From Cladopsammia gracilis (taxonomy: Eukaryota > Cnidaria > Anthozoa > Scleractinia > Dendrophylliidae), in contig JAJGOT010000977.1 of the NCBI GenBank assembly GCA_022457155.1, positions 61,795 to 125,794 of the forward strand: a stretch of DNA of 64,000 nucleotides, given 5' to 3'. Position 1 is the first letter of the stretch. Each line of letters starts with the position of its first letter. A model generated the notes under the pieces. That model did no database searches, was not told the origin of the DNA, and saw only the letters and a list, made by a program, of their open reading frames with translations. Position numbers and translations under genes: made by a program. Of this stretch, positions 47,369 through 56,859 are shown piece by piece.

Positions 47369-47677
47369 CGCAGCGAACAAACACATCAAAAGGTTGCTTA
47401 TTATCGAAGAAAGCCCTGGCTATTAATCTGTGCGTGCATTTCCCCAATGTCGCCTCACTCCCTTGACATCCAAAATTACCGAACCATAGAACTCTTTTGG
47501 TGTTTGGAGCTTCCTTTAAGTACGTGCTTTGGACTTGACTGAATCCAAGCTGACGACAAAACACCAAAGCGTCTGGCTGGTCCCACTTTTCAGTTCCTAC
47601 TGTGCCCCAAAGACCACCATAGAACACCTCCACACGGCCCTCTCTAGGATGGTTTCCACCGAGCCTGACTGGGAACT
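47369..47677 (-). CDS. SRCR domain exon (SRCR-EGF gene)
   Basis: An exon of 309 bp, acceptor CTTTTACAG, donor GTATAG, phase 1 on both sides. It encodes one scavenger receptor cysteine-rich domain: VRLGG start, GRVEVFYGGLWGTVG, ALVFCRQLGF, WFGNFGCQGSEATLGKC, ending FVRC. The Cys pattern fits group A/B SRCR domains. SRCR proteins bind polyanionic or microbial ligands at the cell surface and are greatly expanded in cnidarians. The symmetrical 1-1 exon fits domain shuffling. Which full gene this belongs to cannot be told from two exons. Confidence 0.85.
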
Positions 47678-47998
47678 CTGTAAAAGGCATATAAAACAGA
47701 TGTTTAAAATAAAGTTTAAACTAGGTCAAAAATGTCAACGCCAAAGCCCAGTCTAAGCCCATCAACTCGATGTTTAAGCCCTCTGTTAATCATGACCAGA
47801 ATGTATATACCACAGTCCAAAAATCCTTATCTTCTTATACCGACACCCTTAAACGTTAGTTTATACTCCTGATTTAAATTCTCTAAGACATTATTAATAA
47901 TATATATAGATAGGCTCAGCCTAACAGCGTCGCACTTTGAACAAGCTTAACTAAGGTGAAACTAAACTAAGGTGAAAGGTCGGAAGCACAAGAATTAA

Positions 47999-48560
47999 GA
48001 TTGACGACCGGGCTATTTTTCAATTTTAGCGATTCTCAAAAACAGTATTACCCTACCGTCTGCACAGTGCATTTAGACCGTACAAAAGTTCACAAAAACA
48101 ACTTTTCTCTGTCTAAAAAAAACTAGTGCGACTACTTTCCGAAATACAGTTGTTGTTTGTCAAAAATTGCCCGAGAAACTAAATTTGGAAATCAAAATTG
48201 CAAAAATACACAAACATATTTGCATAAGGCGACGCGAGTGAAGACGGAAAATCTGTCTTGTTTTGTTTACATAAAACCGCTTTTAATCTATGTAATGAAT
48301 GAACAAACACATAAAAATGGACAACACAATCTTCTTTCGAAAAATTTTATTCAAATCCCCATTAGTTTATGTTTAAAAGCAAAACACGTACCATTTATAG
48401 CGCATCAAGGCAGAGCTGTCCTCGATGAAATTCAAGATAACAACACGACTTAATTTGAGCACGTTTCATAAACATGTCTCCAAAACTAAAGAGAACACAA
48501 AAGAAAAGCAAATCAAAAATTGATATCAACATAAATTCCCATCGAAAAATGTGATTTATT
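47999..48560. repeat. Dispersed repeat, copy 2
   Basis: Two blocks match 7,098-7,310: ACGACCGGGCTATTTTTCAA at about 48,004 and AATTGATATCAACATAAAT at about 48,518. About 300 bp separates the blocks here beyond what copy 1 has. It abuts the left end of Polinton 2, so the element may have entered this repeat (inference). Confidence 0.65.
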
Positions 48561-48764
48561 TTACCTTTAAGTCGCTGGACTGGCCTAAGTCGATGCAAAC
48601 GCATACCTTTTCCATGTTGTTTGTTTTGTTTGTTGCGTGCGAGGGTCGCGGTGTGGTTTTTATAGAGACTGGCAGGTGAGGGTGGGTTTGACCAATCGGA
48701 GGAGGCCACGTCATGAGGACGCCCGCCAATCGGGAAAGACCACGTCACGGTACAGGGGGTCGTG

Positions 48765-48800
48765 GACTTGGCATTTAAGGCATGACACATTCTCTCTCTT
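48765..48800 (+). promoter_or_regulatory. Possible core promoter of the GRF gene
   Basis: GGCATTTAAGGC lies about 80 bp upstream of the ATG at 48,852 and is followed by a TC-rich initiator-like stretch. CCAAT motifs sit about 35 and 80 bp further upstream. Assigned by position and composition only. Confidence 0.3.
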
Positions 48801-48851
48801 CCTCTTTCTTCCTTCGTTCCGGTAGCAGTGGTCAAAAAAGAAAGGAAAGAT

Positions 48852-49957
48852 ATGAGTGGAGTGGCCACGCAGCCGGCGCCCGTCGGGGTCGCCAAAAAAC
48901 GTACAAACAAGAACGAGGCCGAAGGGAGTAAAAAGAAGAAGAGGAAGAAAGACGTGACACTGAGTCCCGAGGACATGGCGATCTTGAATGCCCCCGTGGA
49001 CGTCTTGCCTCGTCGTCCCCCCGAACCTCTCTTGTTGACCGAGGAAGAAGAGAACGAAGCGGATGCGTTGCTGGCTAGCCTTTGCAAAGACCCTACCAAC
49101 CCGGTTCCTTCCACCCGGGTGGACGCGGCCACGCAAACGGACCCTTTGCCCCAATCCCCGTCGTCGTCACCGACTTGTCGTGCCCCATTCACGAGTGGGA
49201 ACCCTTGTGCCCGGGCAGTTGCGGGGATTTCTCTTACGAACGTTGCGGTCACGAGGGATGTCTGGTGTTCATTCCCACCCGTCACTTGGACGTGATGTTG
49301 AAAGAATTGAAAAACCATCTTCACCCTGCCCTGAAAGCCCAGTGGTCTTCCTTGCGTTGCGACTGCGGGTTGAGACCAAGGATGAAACTGAGTTTGTCCC
49401 CAAACAATTACCAAAAGGTGTTCCTGACCTGCGGCGTCAACCAGAAACGCGTGGAGCAGTTTGACAAAGAACGCTGTGGGTATTTTCAGTGGATCCATTG
49501 GAAACCCCGCGTCAAGAAAGACGAGTACGACCCCGTTCCGTGGACCCCTTTGGAGCCACCCGTTATCGAAAAACAAAGAGAGCAAGAAAGAGAGCCAAAG
49601 AACCCCCGGTGGAACAAGTTTTGGCGAGGAGGGTTCGTGGTGGCGGGAACGAACAACACCATCGCCTTTCCCGAAGAATTCAGAAATTTGAGTTCTCGCC
49701 CTTACCTGAAGGAGGCGTACGAGGAGATGAAACGGGTCCCAAAATGGAAAAAAAAGATCATTTATCTGGACACCTTGAGCCGGTACCTGAAGGAGGAAGA
49801 CCCTTCGTTGGTGATGTTGAAGGATGTACAGTGGTTGAAAGACAAGTACGTGCCTGACGATTCTACCCCCCTCTTTGACTATTGGATGCGTCGAGCCACC
49901 GAGAGGTTGGCCAGAGCCGCGGAAGGGCCACCCCTTGGCAAGTACAAATACGTGTAA
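48852..49957 (+). pseudogene. GRF-type zinc-finger protein of element 2, frameshifted
   Basis: The N-terminal frame from ATG 48,852 has a Lys-rich nuclear-localisation-like segment (SKKKKRKKD) and an acidic stretch. The frame changes in the interval 49,100-49,290 and the main part continues to 49,957. That part has a Cys/His-rich segment (CPIHEWEPLCPGSCGDF, RCGHEGC), then a GRF zinc finger: CDCG, a basic loop, FLTCG, and RCGYFQW. The C-terminal 150 residues are charged with no recognised domain. GRF fingers bind single-stranded or structured nucleic acid and are known in topoisomerase 3-alpha, APE2 and TTF2. A role in replication or repair of the element is inference. The frame break means the copy is damaged, unless an intron or recoding event was missed. 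Confidence 0.7.
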
Positions 49958-50105
49958 GACGGGATTGGATCGTTTTGAACATTGCTTTTCATGTAAAAAA
50001 ATTATCTTGTTTGGTTGATAAAAAAAATTGTTGTCACGATCATTCAAGGTGTGGTGTTGTTTTTTCTTGACGATAAAAGTCCCCTCCCCTCCCCCTTTTT
50101 TCCGA

Positions 50106-50216
50106 ATGCCTTGGACCCCCTTACCCACGAACGACATGGCCCCGCGTGCCAAATCGCAAAAACGAGCCTCGGTCAGCTGGGGTGAGGTTTACGAATTCCC
50201 CGAGAAAAAAAGGTAG
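50106..50216 (+). CDS. Small basic ORF upstream of the integrase
   Basis: 36 residues: Pro-rich start, KSQKRASVSWGEVYEFPE, and basic end. The SVSWGEVYEF part is loosely like PP1-docking motifs but does not meet the strict RVxF pattern. It could alternatively be the remains of the integrase N-terminus, since the frame closes 37 bp before the integrase ORF begins. Confidence 0.4.
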   Translation: MPWTPLPTNDMAPRAKSQKRASVSWGEVYEFPEKKR

Positions 50217-50253
50217 TTTGGGGGGCGTACAATGATTTGCCCAACAGACGGGG

Positions 50254-51216
50254 TTGCCTCTGGCGCGGGCCAAACGCGTCTTGGAAGGGCTCTTGAGTTA
50301 TACCCTGCACAAACCGCGTCGGAAACGGTTTCCCACCACCCCCGTGATCGTGTTCGCCCGCGACGAACAATGGGTGGCCGATTTGGTGGACGTGTCGGCC
50401 TTGAAGAAATGGAATAAGGGGTACCGCTTCATTTTGGCCGTCATCGACGTCTTGTCCAAGTACGCGTGGGCGTTGCCTTTGAAGAACAAGACGGGCAAAG
50501 CCGAGACGGAAGCCTTTGCCTCGATTCTGAGAGGGAGCAAAGGACGACAACCATTGCGGTTGCAAACGGACGATGGGAAAGAATTTTACAACCGGACCTT
50601 CCAAACGTTTTTGAAAGAGCGAGGGATTGCGCTTTTTTCCACGCGCGGGGATAGCAAAGCCGCCGTGGTGGAACGATGGAATTGCACGTTGAAGGAACGC
50701 ATGTACCGCATGTTCACCGCATTGAATACGCTCCGGTACGAGGATCGGTTGCCGCTGTTGGTCCGAGGGTACAACGCCACTCCGCATCGAAGTATTGGCC
50801 TGCCCCCGAACCAAGTGACCCGCGCCAACGAACGCACTGTGTGGGATCGACTGTACGAAAAGTGGCTTCGACAGCGGAAACGCCCGACATTGATGGTGGG
50901 GGATCGCGTCCGTCTCAACAAGAAACATCGTCCTATCCAAAAAGGGTATTTGCCCGGATGGATGGAAGAAGTGTTCATCGTGCAACGCACCCGAGGAGGC
51001 CCCGTGCTCACCTACAAGATCCAAGAGTGGGACGGGACGCCCGTGGAAGGGACCTTTTACAAAGAAGACGTGCGAAAAGTCGAGGTGCCGGACGATGCCG
51101 TGTTTCGGGTGGAAAAAGTGCTTCGACGACGAGGAAGAAACATGTTGGTGCGTTGGAAAGGGTGGCCCAGCAAATACGATAGTTGGATCCCCAAACGCAA
51201 TGTGACCTCGCTATAA
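50254..51216 (+). CDS. Polinton 2 integrase with chromodomain, catalytic residues present
   Basis: 320 codons uninterrupted. Order: linker with YTLHKPRRKRFP, the RNase H-fold core with catalytic Asp in WVADLVDV, Asp in TDDGKEFYN and Glu in VVERWNCTLKERMY (DDE complete), an SH3-like segment (GDRVRLNKKHRPIQKGY), and a C-terminal chromodomain (VEKVLRRRGRNMLVRWKGWP). It would insert the element into chromatin-marked DNA. The frame has no ATG at its 5' end (it opens after a TGA at 50,233), and the usual N-terminal zinc-binding part is not in frame, so the start is probably damaged even though the catalytic core is intact. Confidence 0.92.
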   Translation: MPLARAKRVLEGLLSYTLHKPRRKRFPTTPVIVFARDEQWVADLVDVSALKKWNKGYRFILAVIDVLSKYAWALPLKNKTGKAETEAFASILRGSKGRQPLRLQTDDGKEFYNRTFQTFLKERGIALFSTRGDSKAAVVERWNCTLKERMYRMFTALNTLRYEDRLPLLVRGYNATPHRSIGLPPNQVTRANERTVWDRLYEKWLRQRKRPTLMVGDRVRLNKKHRPIQKGYLPGWMEEVFIVQRTRGGPVLTYKIQEWDGTPVEGTFYKEDVRKVEVPDDAVFRVEKVLRRRGRNMLVRWKGWPSKYDSWIPKRNVTSL

Positions 51217-51260
51217 AGAGGGGCTACGATCCCCACACGGACCACGAAGTCGTCGACGTC

Positions 51261-52094
51261 ATGAATCGCGTGGTGCTCCTGAGCGATGTCTCCCCGGAAT
51301 TTCCCAACAACACCCCAGATGTGTTCAAGGTACGATTGGCGGAACCGCTGGCGTTGGAAGGGGATTGGGAAGTGGTGTTGCTGTCCCTCTCCATCCCCGA
51401 TAGCGGACGGACGTTGACGCACGTCGCGGGGCTCAAGAGGGCTCTCTTGTTTGTGCTGTCTTACACCCTGGTGGATACCCTCGATCAACCGACCGTCAAA
51501 CACTACATGTTCGACGGCGCGCAATTGCAAGACGACCAATTCATCAACAATGGGGTGGATATGATGGCTTCCATGATTCGAATCTTCGAGCGGGAAGCCT
51601 TTGCCCAAACGCAAGAGCTGGGGCTTCGTCTGGAGAAGGCCCGTTGACCCACCTTTCGTTGGGAAGGCCCGTCCTTGGTCGTGGAACACAAACTGTTGGA
51701 GAACATTCGACCCGATCCTTCCATGACCGACTCTGCCGTGCGGTTGATGGTGAATAAAAAGTTGGCGGTGGGCATGGGATGGCTGAACGCCGAAGGGACG
51801 GCACTGGGGGAAAATCTCCAATACACCCTCCCGTTTCAAGAATCCGACCAGACCTATTTTATCAAGGACACGGAACTGGGTGCCAAAGAGTCCGACGATG
51901 AAACGGAGAAGAGAAAGCTCTGGAAGACGGATGACGAGGGGTACCTGTATCTCTCGCTGACCGTGAATTGGCACTTTGTGAATCTCAACGACGCCTTTGG
52001 CGAGTACGTGGGGAGTACGTGACGACGCTTCTTCGTGTACACGGATCTGGTGGAAAGCAATCGCATTAGCGGTCAACTCCACCCCTTGATTCGA
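51261..52094 (+). pseudogene. Penton-like minor capsid protein of element 2
   Basis: From ATG 51,261: MNRVVLLSDVSPEFPNNTPD, then LEGDWEVVLLSLSIP, the start typical of Polinton penton-like proteins (a short strand, FPxNT, then L-EG-WEV). The same frame stays open to about 52,094 except for TGA stops at 51,645 and 52,020, both followed by C. The middle part has NLQYTLPFQESDQ and YLYLSLTVNW; the last has FFVYTDLVESNRI, the usual C-terminal landmark. Sequence beyond reads as capsid protein, so the normal 3' end seems to be deleted and joined to the next gene. Expected role: capsid vertices. Confidence 0.7.
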
Positions 52095-53420
52095 GAAGCG
52101 CATTTTCTGGTCAAGTACAGCCCGTCCACCACGGGCGTCCGACCCATCACCTTCACCGTGCAAGTGTGGATGAGTTTTGCGATTTGGATCGAAGTTATCT
52201 GGAAGTGGAACTGCGTTTGCATTAAGCGTCCACCAACGGCCTGGTGGCGGATGCGAATGCCGCCTCGTTCACCAACAACACCCGATTCGTGTACGCGATC
52301 AACAACATTGCGCATTCCATCTTCAAACAAATGAATCTGCGATTCAATGGAGCCCTCATGAGCGAACAGACGGACACGTACGCGTACAAGGCATTCCTAG
52401 AAACCATCTTGAATTTTAATAGAGAGAAAGGAGAGACCTTGCTGGCCGCGCAAGGGTGGGTGAATCAATTGGATGCCGTCCCTCGGATCCAAGCCGCCGG
52501 CGCCGACGACGACCTGCCCACCACGGCCGGATGGTTGCACAATTCGGTGCAAGCCCTTAAACCGGCCTCCGTGCGATTTCGCGGCAACCGGACCGTGACG
52601 TTTCTGATCAAGCCGCACCTGGAAGCCTTTCACACGGGACGCCTTCTCACCCCGGAGTAGAAATGGTCTTGGAACTGTTTTGCCATTCCCCCGACTTTTT
52701 CACGTTTGGCACCAAGACGAGTGGCGCGAGCGTAAAACACATGGTTACGTTGAGCCACGAGGATCTGAAAGTGACCCTGCATCTGTGCCGAGTGAGTTTC
52801 AATCCCACAGTGTATATCACGCTGCAAACCGATCCAAAAAGCAAGCGACAGACGGCCAAGTACCCGGTGGTGAGAAGCGAGATCCGATCCTTCTCGTTCG
52901 ACGGACCACCAAATTCACGGAAGATAACGTGTTTGTGGGAAAAGTGCCCGATCGGATGATCGCGGCGTTGGTGGACAGTCGGGCGTTCAACGGCGATGTG
53001 GAATGGTATCCCTTTGCTTTTCAAAAATTTGGGGTGACCCGCATCAAGCAAGTGGTGGATGGCGAAGAATACCCGTATCCCACGCTGGAGTTGAATGGAA
53101 ATGATAATTTGAAAGATTTGAAGGGCTAGCGTCGGTTCCTGGAAGCGTGTGGACGGTTACAGCACCACGGTTCCTCCATGGTGAGACCGGACGATTGGGG
53201 GCAAGGTGGGCAATGCACGTTGTTCGCGTTCAACAATGTGCCCTCGGGCGTGGCGGACGATCCCCAGTACCGAAACCCGAAACAAGCTGGCAATCTGCGC
53301 GTGGTAATTGATTTCCAGGCTGCTCTGAATACAAATATCACCGTGTTGGTCTGGGACGAGTTTGAAAATCTATTTGAAGTGGATGGCAACGGCGTCGTCT
53401 TGTATAACCTGCACCGTTAG
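52095..53420 (+). pseudogene. Major capsid protein of element 2 (F54H12.2-type)
   Basis: Recognisable pieces occur in three frames. HFLVKYSPSTTGVRPITF and LDRSYLEVELRL lie near the start. Then 52,244-52,660 has LRFNGALMSEQTDTYAYKAF, LETILNFNREKGE and KPHLEAFHTGRLL. A further piece at 52,663-52,920 is followed by 52,920-53,129 with VFVGKVPDRMIAALVDS and FNGDVEWYPFAF. After a TAG (53,127) in the same frame come GNLRVVIDFQAALN and VWDEFENLFEVDGNGVVLYN to 53,420. This order matches the invertebrate proteins named uncharacterized protein F54H12.2-like, which are Polinton hexon-type capsid proteins. At least three frame changes and one stop interrupt it. It is a different family branch from the element 1 capsid. 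Confidence 0.78.
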
Positions 53421-53449
53421 CTGAAGAAAACAAGAAAGAAAGAAGAAGC

Positions 53450-54004
53450 GTGGAATTTGTAGCGCTGAGCGATACCGTGTTACGCTACCTGGCCAGGGAC
53501 GACGACGAATTGAAACGCGTGTTTTGGGACGTGGTCCCGTCGGACGGATTGCCGCAACCTCCCACCGTGACGATCCGGAAAGGCTACATCGTGAACACGG
53601 ACCCGACGGGGGAACCGGGCAAACCTTGGCTGGCCGTGTGGACCGAACCGGGACGAGGTTGCGAAGTCTTTGGCAGTTACGGACTGCCCTTGAACACGTA
53701 CCCGGCCTCGGGAATGCACAAGTGGTTGGCGCAGTGGCCCACGGTGTTTCGAAGCGGCGTCACCCTTCAAGCCCTCCGGAGTCAAACCTGCGGACATTAC
53801 GCCTTGTTGTTTCTCAAAGCGCGAGTGCGAGGAGTCTCGTATGAAGAGTTCTTGTCCGACTTTTCGCCGCACGACCTGGTGTCCAACGACGCGAAAGTGG
53901 CGCAACGGATCAAATCCTTGATCCAGGAAGAACTGAGCGAAGTGGACAATGCCGTCCCCAATCGTCAATGCTTTCAAGAGAACAAGGAACATTTCCACGC
54001 GTAA
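53450..54004 (+). pseudogene. Adenain-like cysteine protease with altered active site
   Basis: 184 codons uninterrupted; the first codon of the conserved start is GTG, with no ATG there. The Polinton/adenovirus-type maturation protease is recognised by YIVNTDPTGEPG, FGSYGLPL, and QTCGHYALLFLKAR containing the nucleophile Cys. In this family the segment after EPG carries the catalytic His (H-W), but here it reads KPWLAV, with Pro in that place. The acidic residue before SYG is Gly. The Cys is retained. Two of three catalytic positions are therefore missing in an otherwise open frame. Function of the family: processing of capsid proteins. This copy is unlikely to be active. Confidence 0.8.
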
Positions 54005-54149
54005 AACAGAAAGGAAACAACTGTTGTTGTTATGGTTATTGTTGTTAAAAAAGAAAATAAAACAAGTGGTTGAAAAAAAGAGTTTCCGGTGCATTTTATT
54101 TTTTCATGATTTAATAGGTCATAAAAAACAGACCCATTTTCACGGCGAA

Positions 54150-54222
54150 TGCTCTGATAGTCTAGTGGTAAAGACGTTGCATTGTGGCCGCAGAGACCCA
54201 GGTTCGAATCCGGGTCATTGCA
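54150..54222 (+). tRNA. tRNA-His(GTG)-like gene or pseudogene
   Basis: 73 bases: box A region TAGTCTAGTGGTAAAGAC with a good D stem, a 7-base anticodon loop TTGTGGC giving GTG, T arm GGTTCGAATCC, and oligo-T (CTCTTTTTTTC) after the 3' end as for Pol III termination. The acceptor stem has two mismatches and the anticodon stem one, so it may be non-functional as a tRNA yet still carry a Pol III promoter. It lies between the protease and the next viral ORF. Alternatives are a tRNA-derived SINE head or a host tRNA captured by the element. Confidence 0.65.
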
Positions 54223-54480
54223 TCTCTCTTTTTTTCTTTTCTTCATAAAAAGCCACCCCTTTCTGGGGAGGGAATCATTGCTATTCGGGAACACCTCTTC
54301 AACATGCCGAAAGGGAATCGAACCAAACGACGACGATGACGACAACGTCGCACCTGAGGGTTCACGGGACAATCGGGACCCAACCCCTCATTTTAGACGG
54401 TGTTGGGCAAACTAGGGCAGACGGGTGGGATCTTATCCGTGCTATCCTCGGCGGCCAAACTGGGATTTCAGCTTGGAAAA

Positions 54481-54825
54481 ATGAAATCCTACAAAAGGAT
54501 GGGCGTGACGGGTGCCACGGGTCATTATAGCGGTCGACGCAAACCGTGGGAAGTGTGGATCCAAACATGACGAGATGCGCAAAAAGTGATTCAAAGCCTG
54601 CGAGAATTGGAATGGGGAGAGATTCTACACCATCCCGAGGACGTCTTGTGGAATCGATGGGATTATTGTCAGTATCGTCGATTGCGTACCTTGACCGAAC
54701 GAGGTGACTGGGATACCCTGGTGACCGAGCTTCGGTCTTGCGGGGAAACCCACGTCCGGGAAAGCGTGGAAACCTCGATAAAACAACGCACCCCTCGATG
54801 GTACCGTCACTACCTGGCACCATGA
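54481..54825 (+). pseudogene. Unrecognised ORF before the ATPase, one in-frame TGA
   Basis: ATG 54,481 opens a 114-codon frame broken only by TGA at 54,568 (followed by C). It has a basic start (MKSYKRMGVTGATGHYSG) and a Trp-rich, charged helical remainder (LWNRWDYCQYRRL). Its stop overlaps the ATPase start as ATGA at 54,822-54,825, which supports it as a real gene of the element. No family was recognised. Confidence 0.5.
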
Positions 54826-55400
54826 TTCGCATGCCGAGCAGCGTCATGGTTGCCGGCCCTTCGGGGTGCGGCGAAACCCATTTGCTAGACGAGATGTTGA
54901 CGAAACAACGCGTGTTTCAATGGACCCCGTCTCGGATCGTGTACTGTTACGGGATCTGGCAACCCCGCTTTGCTCGCATGAAGAAGAAAGGCATTCGATT
55001 TCATCAAGGCATCCCGACCCCCTCTCACTTGGGACAATGGTTCGAGGGTCGAGGGGGCGATATTCTGAAGTTGGACGATCTCATGGAAGAAGGGGGCAAC
55101 GACAAGCGCGTGTTGGATTTATTCACCAAAGATTCCCATCATCGCAACGTCACGGTGTTTTATTTGACGCAAGATTTGTTTCCGCCCGGCAAATTTGCCA
55201 AGACCATCAACCGAAATGCGCATTATGTCATCGCCTTCAAGAATCCGCGCGATCGCACGGGGTTGCAAAATTTGGCGTTGCAAGCGTTCCCGGACAAATG
55301 GCAGGGAGTGATGGACGTGTTCAACCTCTGCACGCAGACCCCCTTTGGCTATTTAATGTTGGATCTCCACCCGGCGTCCGACGATCGATTTCGGTTGTAG
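54822..55400 (+). CDS. Polinton 2 packaging ATPase, Walker A lysine replaced
   Basis: 192 residues from ATG 54,822 with no stops. The family is recognised by MVAGPSGCGETH (Walker A position), WQPRFARMKKKGIRFHQGIP, ILKLDDLMEE (Walker B), HHRNVTVFYLTQDLF and NAHYVIAFKNPRDRTG, all in the order of A32-like packaging ATPases. The Walker A lysine that binds the ATP phosphate is Glu here (GCGET). Enzymes with this change normally cannot hydrolyse ATP, so the protein is probably inactive although its frame is intact. Element 1's ATPase keeps GCGKT. Confidence 0.88.
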   Translation: MIRMPSSVMVAGPSGCGETHLLDEMLTKQRVFQWTPSRIVYCYGIWQPRFARMKKKGIRFHQGIPTPSHLGQWFEGRGGDILKLDDLMEEGGNDKRVLDLFTKDSHHRNVTVFYLTQDLFPPGKFAKTINRNAHYVIAFKNPRDRTGLQNLALQAFPDKWQGVMDVFNLCTQTPFGYLMLDLHPASDDRFRL

Positions 55401-55450
55401 ACGAACGTGCGCTAACGAGAAGCGCCTCCGGTGGTCTTTGAAGAAAAGAC

Positions 55451-56304
55451 ATGAGTCGTGAAAGTTCACCATCCCCGCAAGTCATTCGCACTGCGCGGAG
55501 AGCGACGACGCCCTCCTGGATCCGGAATACCTGGAACAGATGGAACGGTTTTAGGCCACGCTGTCGCTGACCGGAGTAGGCACGAGCCCCCAACCCGCCG
55601 CCACGGCGCGTCCGGCGGGGGTGGAGGTGTCGACCTCCTTTTTCGTCCCCTCAAGACCGGTTTGTTGCAAGAATTGGGGTTGGCGGTTTCCCCCCGACGT
55701 CGTGCCTCCTCCTCCTCGTTTCGGTCTCCGTCGCCGTTCCCACCGCCCACCCCGTCTGGGACCGTTCCCGGCACAAGAAAGAATTTGGTCATGCATCGGA
55801 TCCTCAACGCCCCCATGACGACTGAGGAAGAAACGCGATTGCGGTAACAATACCGCATCACGGATGACGATTTGGACAGGAAAATGGCCACTCTCCCCGC
55901 GTATGCCGACGACGATGGAGGTTCCCCCGCGTCACCGATCAGACCGATGTCCCCCGCCGCGTCATCGGCCAGACCGACGGCACCCGTCGCCGCCAGGACG
56001 GCGGTAGGCGCCCCGGAGGACCGGGAGGGTCCCTCTCCTCCTCCTCGTCATCGCCCTCTCCACCTCGTTCCCCTCGTGGACGAGGCAGGCGACCCAGAGG
56101 ACGTCGAGGCCCGGGCCCGACCAATCGACGCAATCAAGAGGAAATGCGTCGATAACTGGATCTGTTGGCGGAAGATGCTAGACAGCAAGCTCGCAACCGT
56201 CGCATACGCATTATCACGCATACCAATACCGTGACCACGGTGTACGAAGACAACGGCGAAGCTCCCACCGTACGGCGCACATCCTCCCGCATCACCAATC
56301 AATA
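55451..56304 (+). pseudogene. Pro/Ser/Arg-rich structural-type protein, frameshifted
   Basis: Starts MSRESSPSPQVIRTARRAT at 55,451. Readable pieces continue in different frames: ELGLAVSPRRRASSSS, a Pro-rich run, an APMTTEEETRL segment, a Pro/Ala/Arg-rich linker, and a C-terminal ITHTNTVTTVYEDNGEAP / RRTSSRITNQ piece ending at 56,304. The C-terminal TVTTVYEDNG-x-PTVRRTSSR resembles a tail motif of Polinton structural proteins, but I cannot name the family with confidence. At least three frame changes. Confidence 0.45.
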
Positions 56305-56358
56305 AAAAAGAGGAAAAAGAAGAGAAAGAACACATACACTGTGGTGGAGACGACCGCG

Positions 56359-56859
56359 ATGGTTCGAGGCAACGGTGTTCGCCGACGCACGACCCCCTGC
56401 ATCCGACGACGTCGTCGTGGAAGGTAACAACATGGAGGCGGTTTGGAAGAGCTTGTGCCCCCCATCCTGCGTGCGGTGAAATCTCTCATGGGGGGACAAA
56501 CCGTTGGGGCCTTGGCGAAAAAAGCCGTCAAAGAATTGGCTAAAGAAACCGTCAAGAGTGGGGCTTATTGGGATTATCTACCCATAATCCTCCAAGATCG
56601 CATCCTGGATTTGGCAGACAGGCAACTGCATCGCGAACGCATGGCACGGGTATGTTTCAAGCTTGTATTTCATCGGGTTTGCCAACTTCATAGATGGATC
56701 AAATATTCATGTGTCGGTTGCAATCATTGCTCCCGAAGACGGCGTTACGGGACCATCGATCAATTATTAGCCAAAGTGCGTTCCATCGAAAACCCTAATC
56801 CCGCCCATTGGACCAATGGTTATTGCAATGAATGCTACGAGGATCTGATGATATCCTAA
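56359..56859 (+). pseudogene. Arg-rich/amphipathic virion-type protein fused to Cys module (a)
   Basis: ATG 56,359 encodes an Arg-rich peptide (GVRRRTTPCIRRRRRGR) ending at TAA 56,425. The same frame stays open from 56,428 to 56,859. It first gives a GGGLEELVPPILRAVKSLMG amphipathic segment with KKAVKELAKETVK, reminiscent of adenovirus pX/pVI-type proteins. Then comes YLPIILQDRILDLADRQLHR, an F-box/helical-like segment. The C-terminal part has RVCQLHRW and CNHCSRRRRYGTID, the first member of the Cys family described for 57.07-57.71 kb, plus a second CNEC pair. The natural division into genes is uncertain; the region may be two genes fused by small losses. Confidence 0.5.

Noticed and set aside
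48395..50152. 585-codon open frame on the minus strand
   Set aside because: It lies antisense to the GRF gene in GC-rich DNA, has biased composition and no motif. The plus strand has the GRF finger, so this is a shadow.
50173..52163. Minus-strand ORFs of 283 and 368 codons
   Set aside because: Antisense to the integrase and penton-like genes, whose protein motifs are clear; no motif on the minus strand.
56651..56694. A 44-base intron (GTATGT...CATAG) in the Arg-rich/Cys module gene
   Set aside because: Too short for an animal intron, not a multiple of three, and the frame across it carries the conserved V-C-x4-W part of the module.
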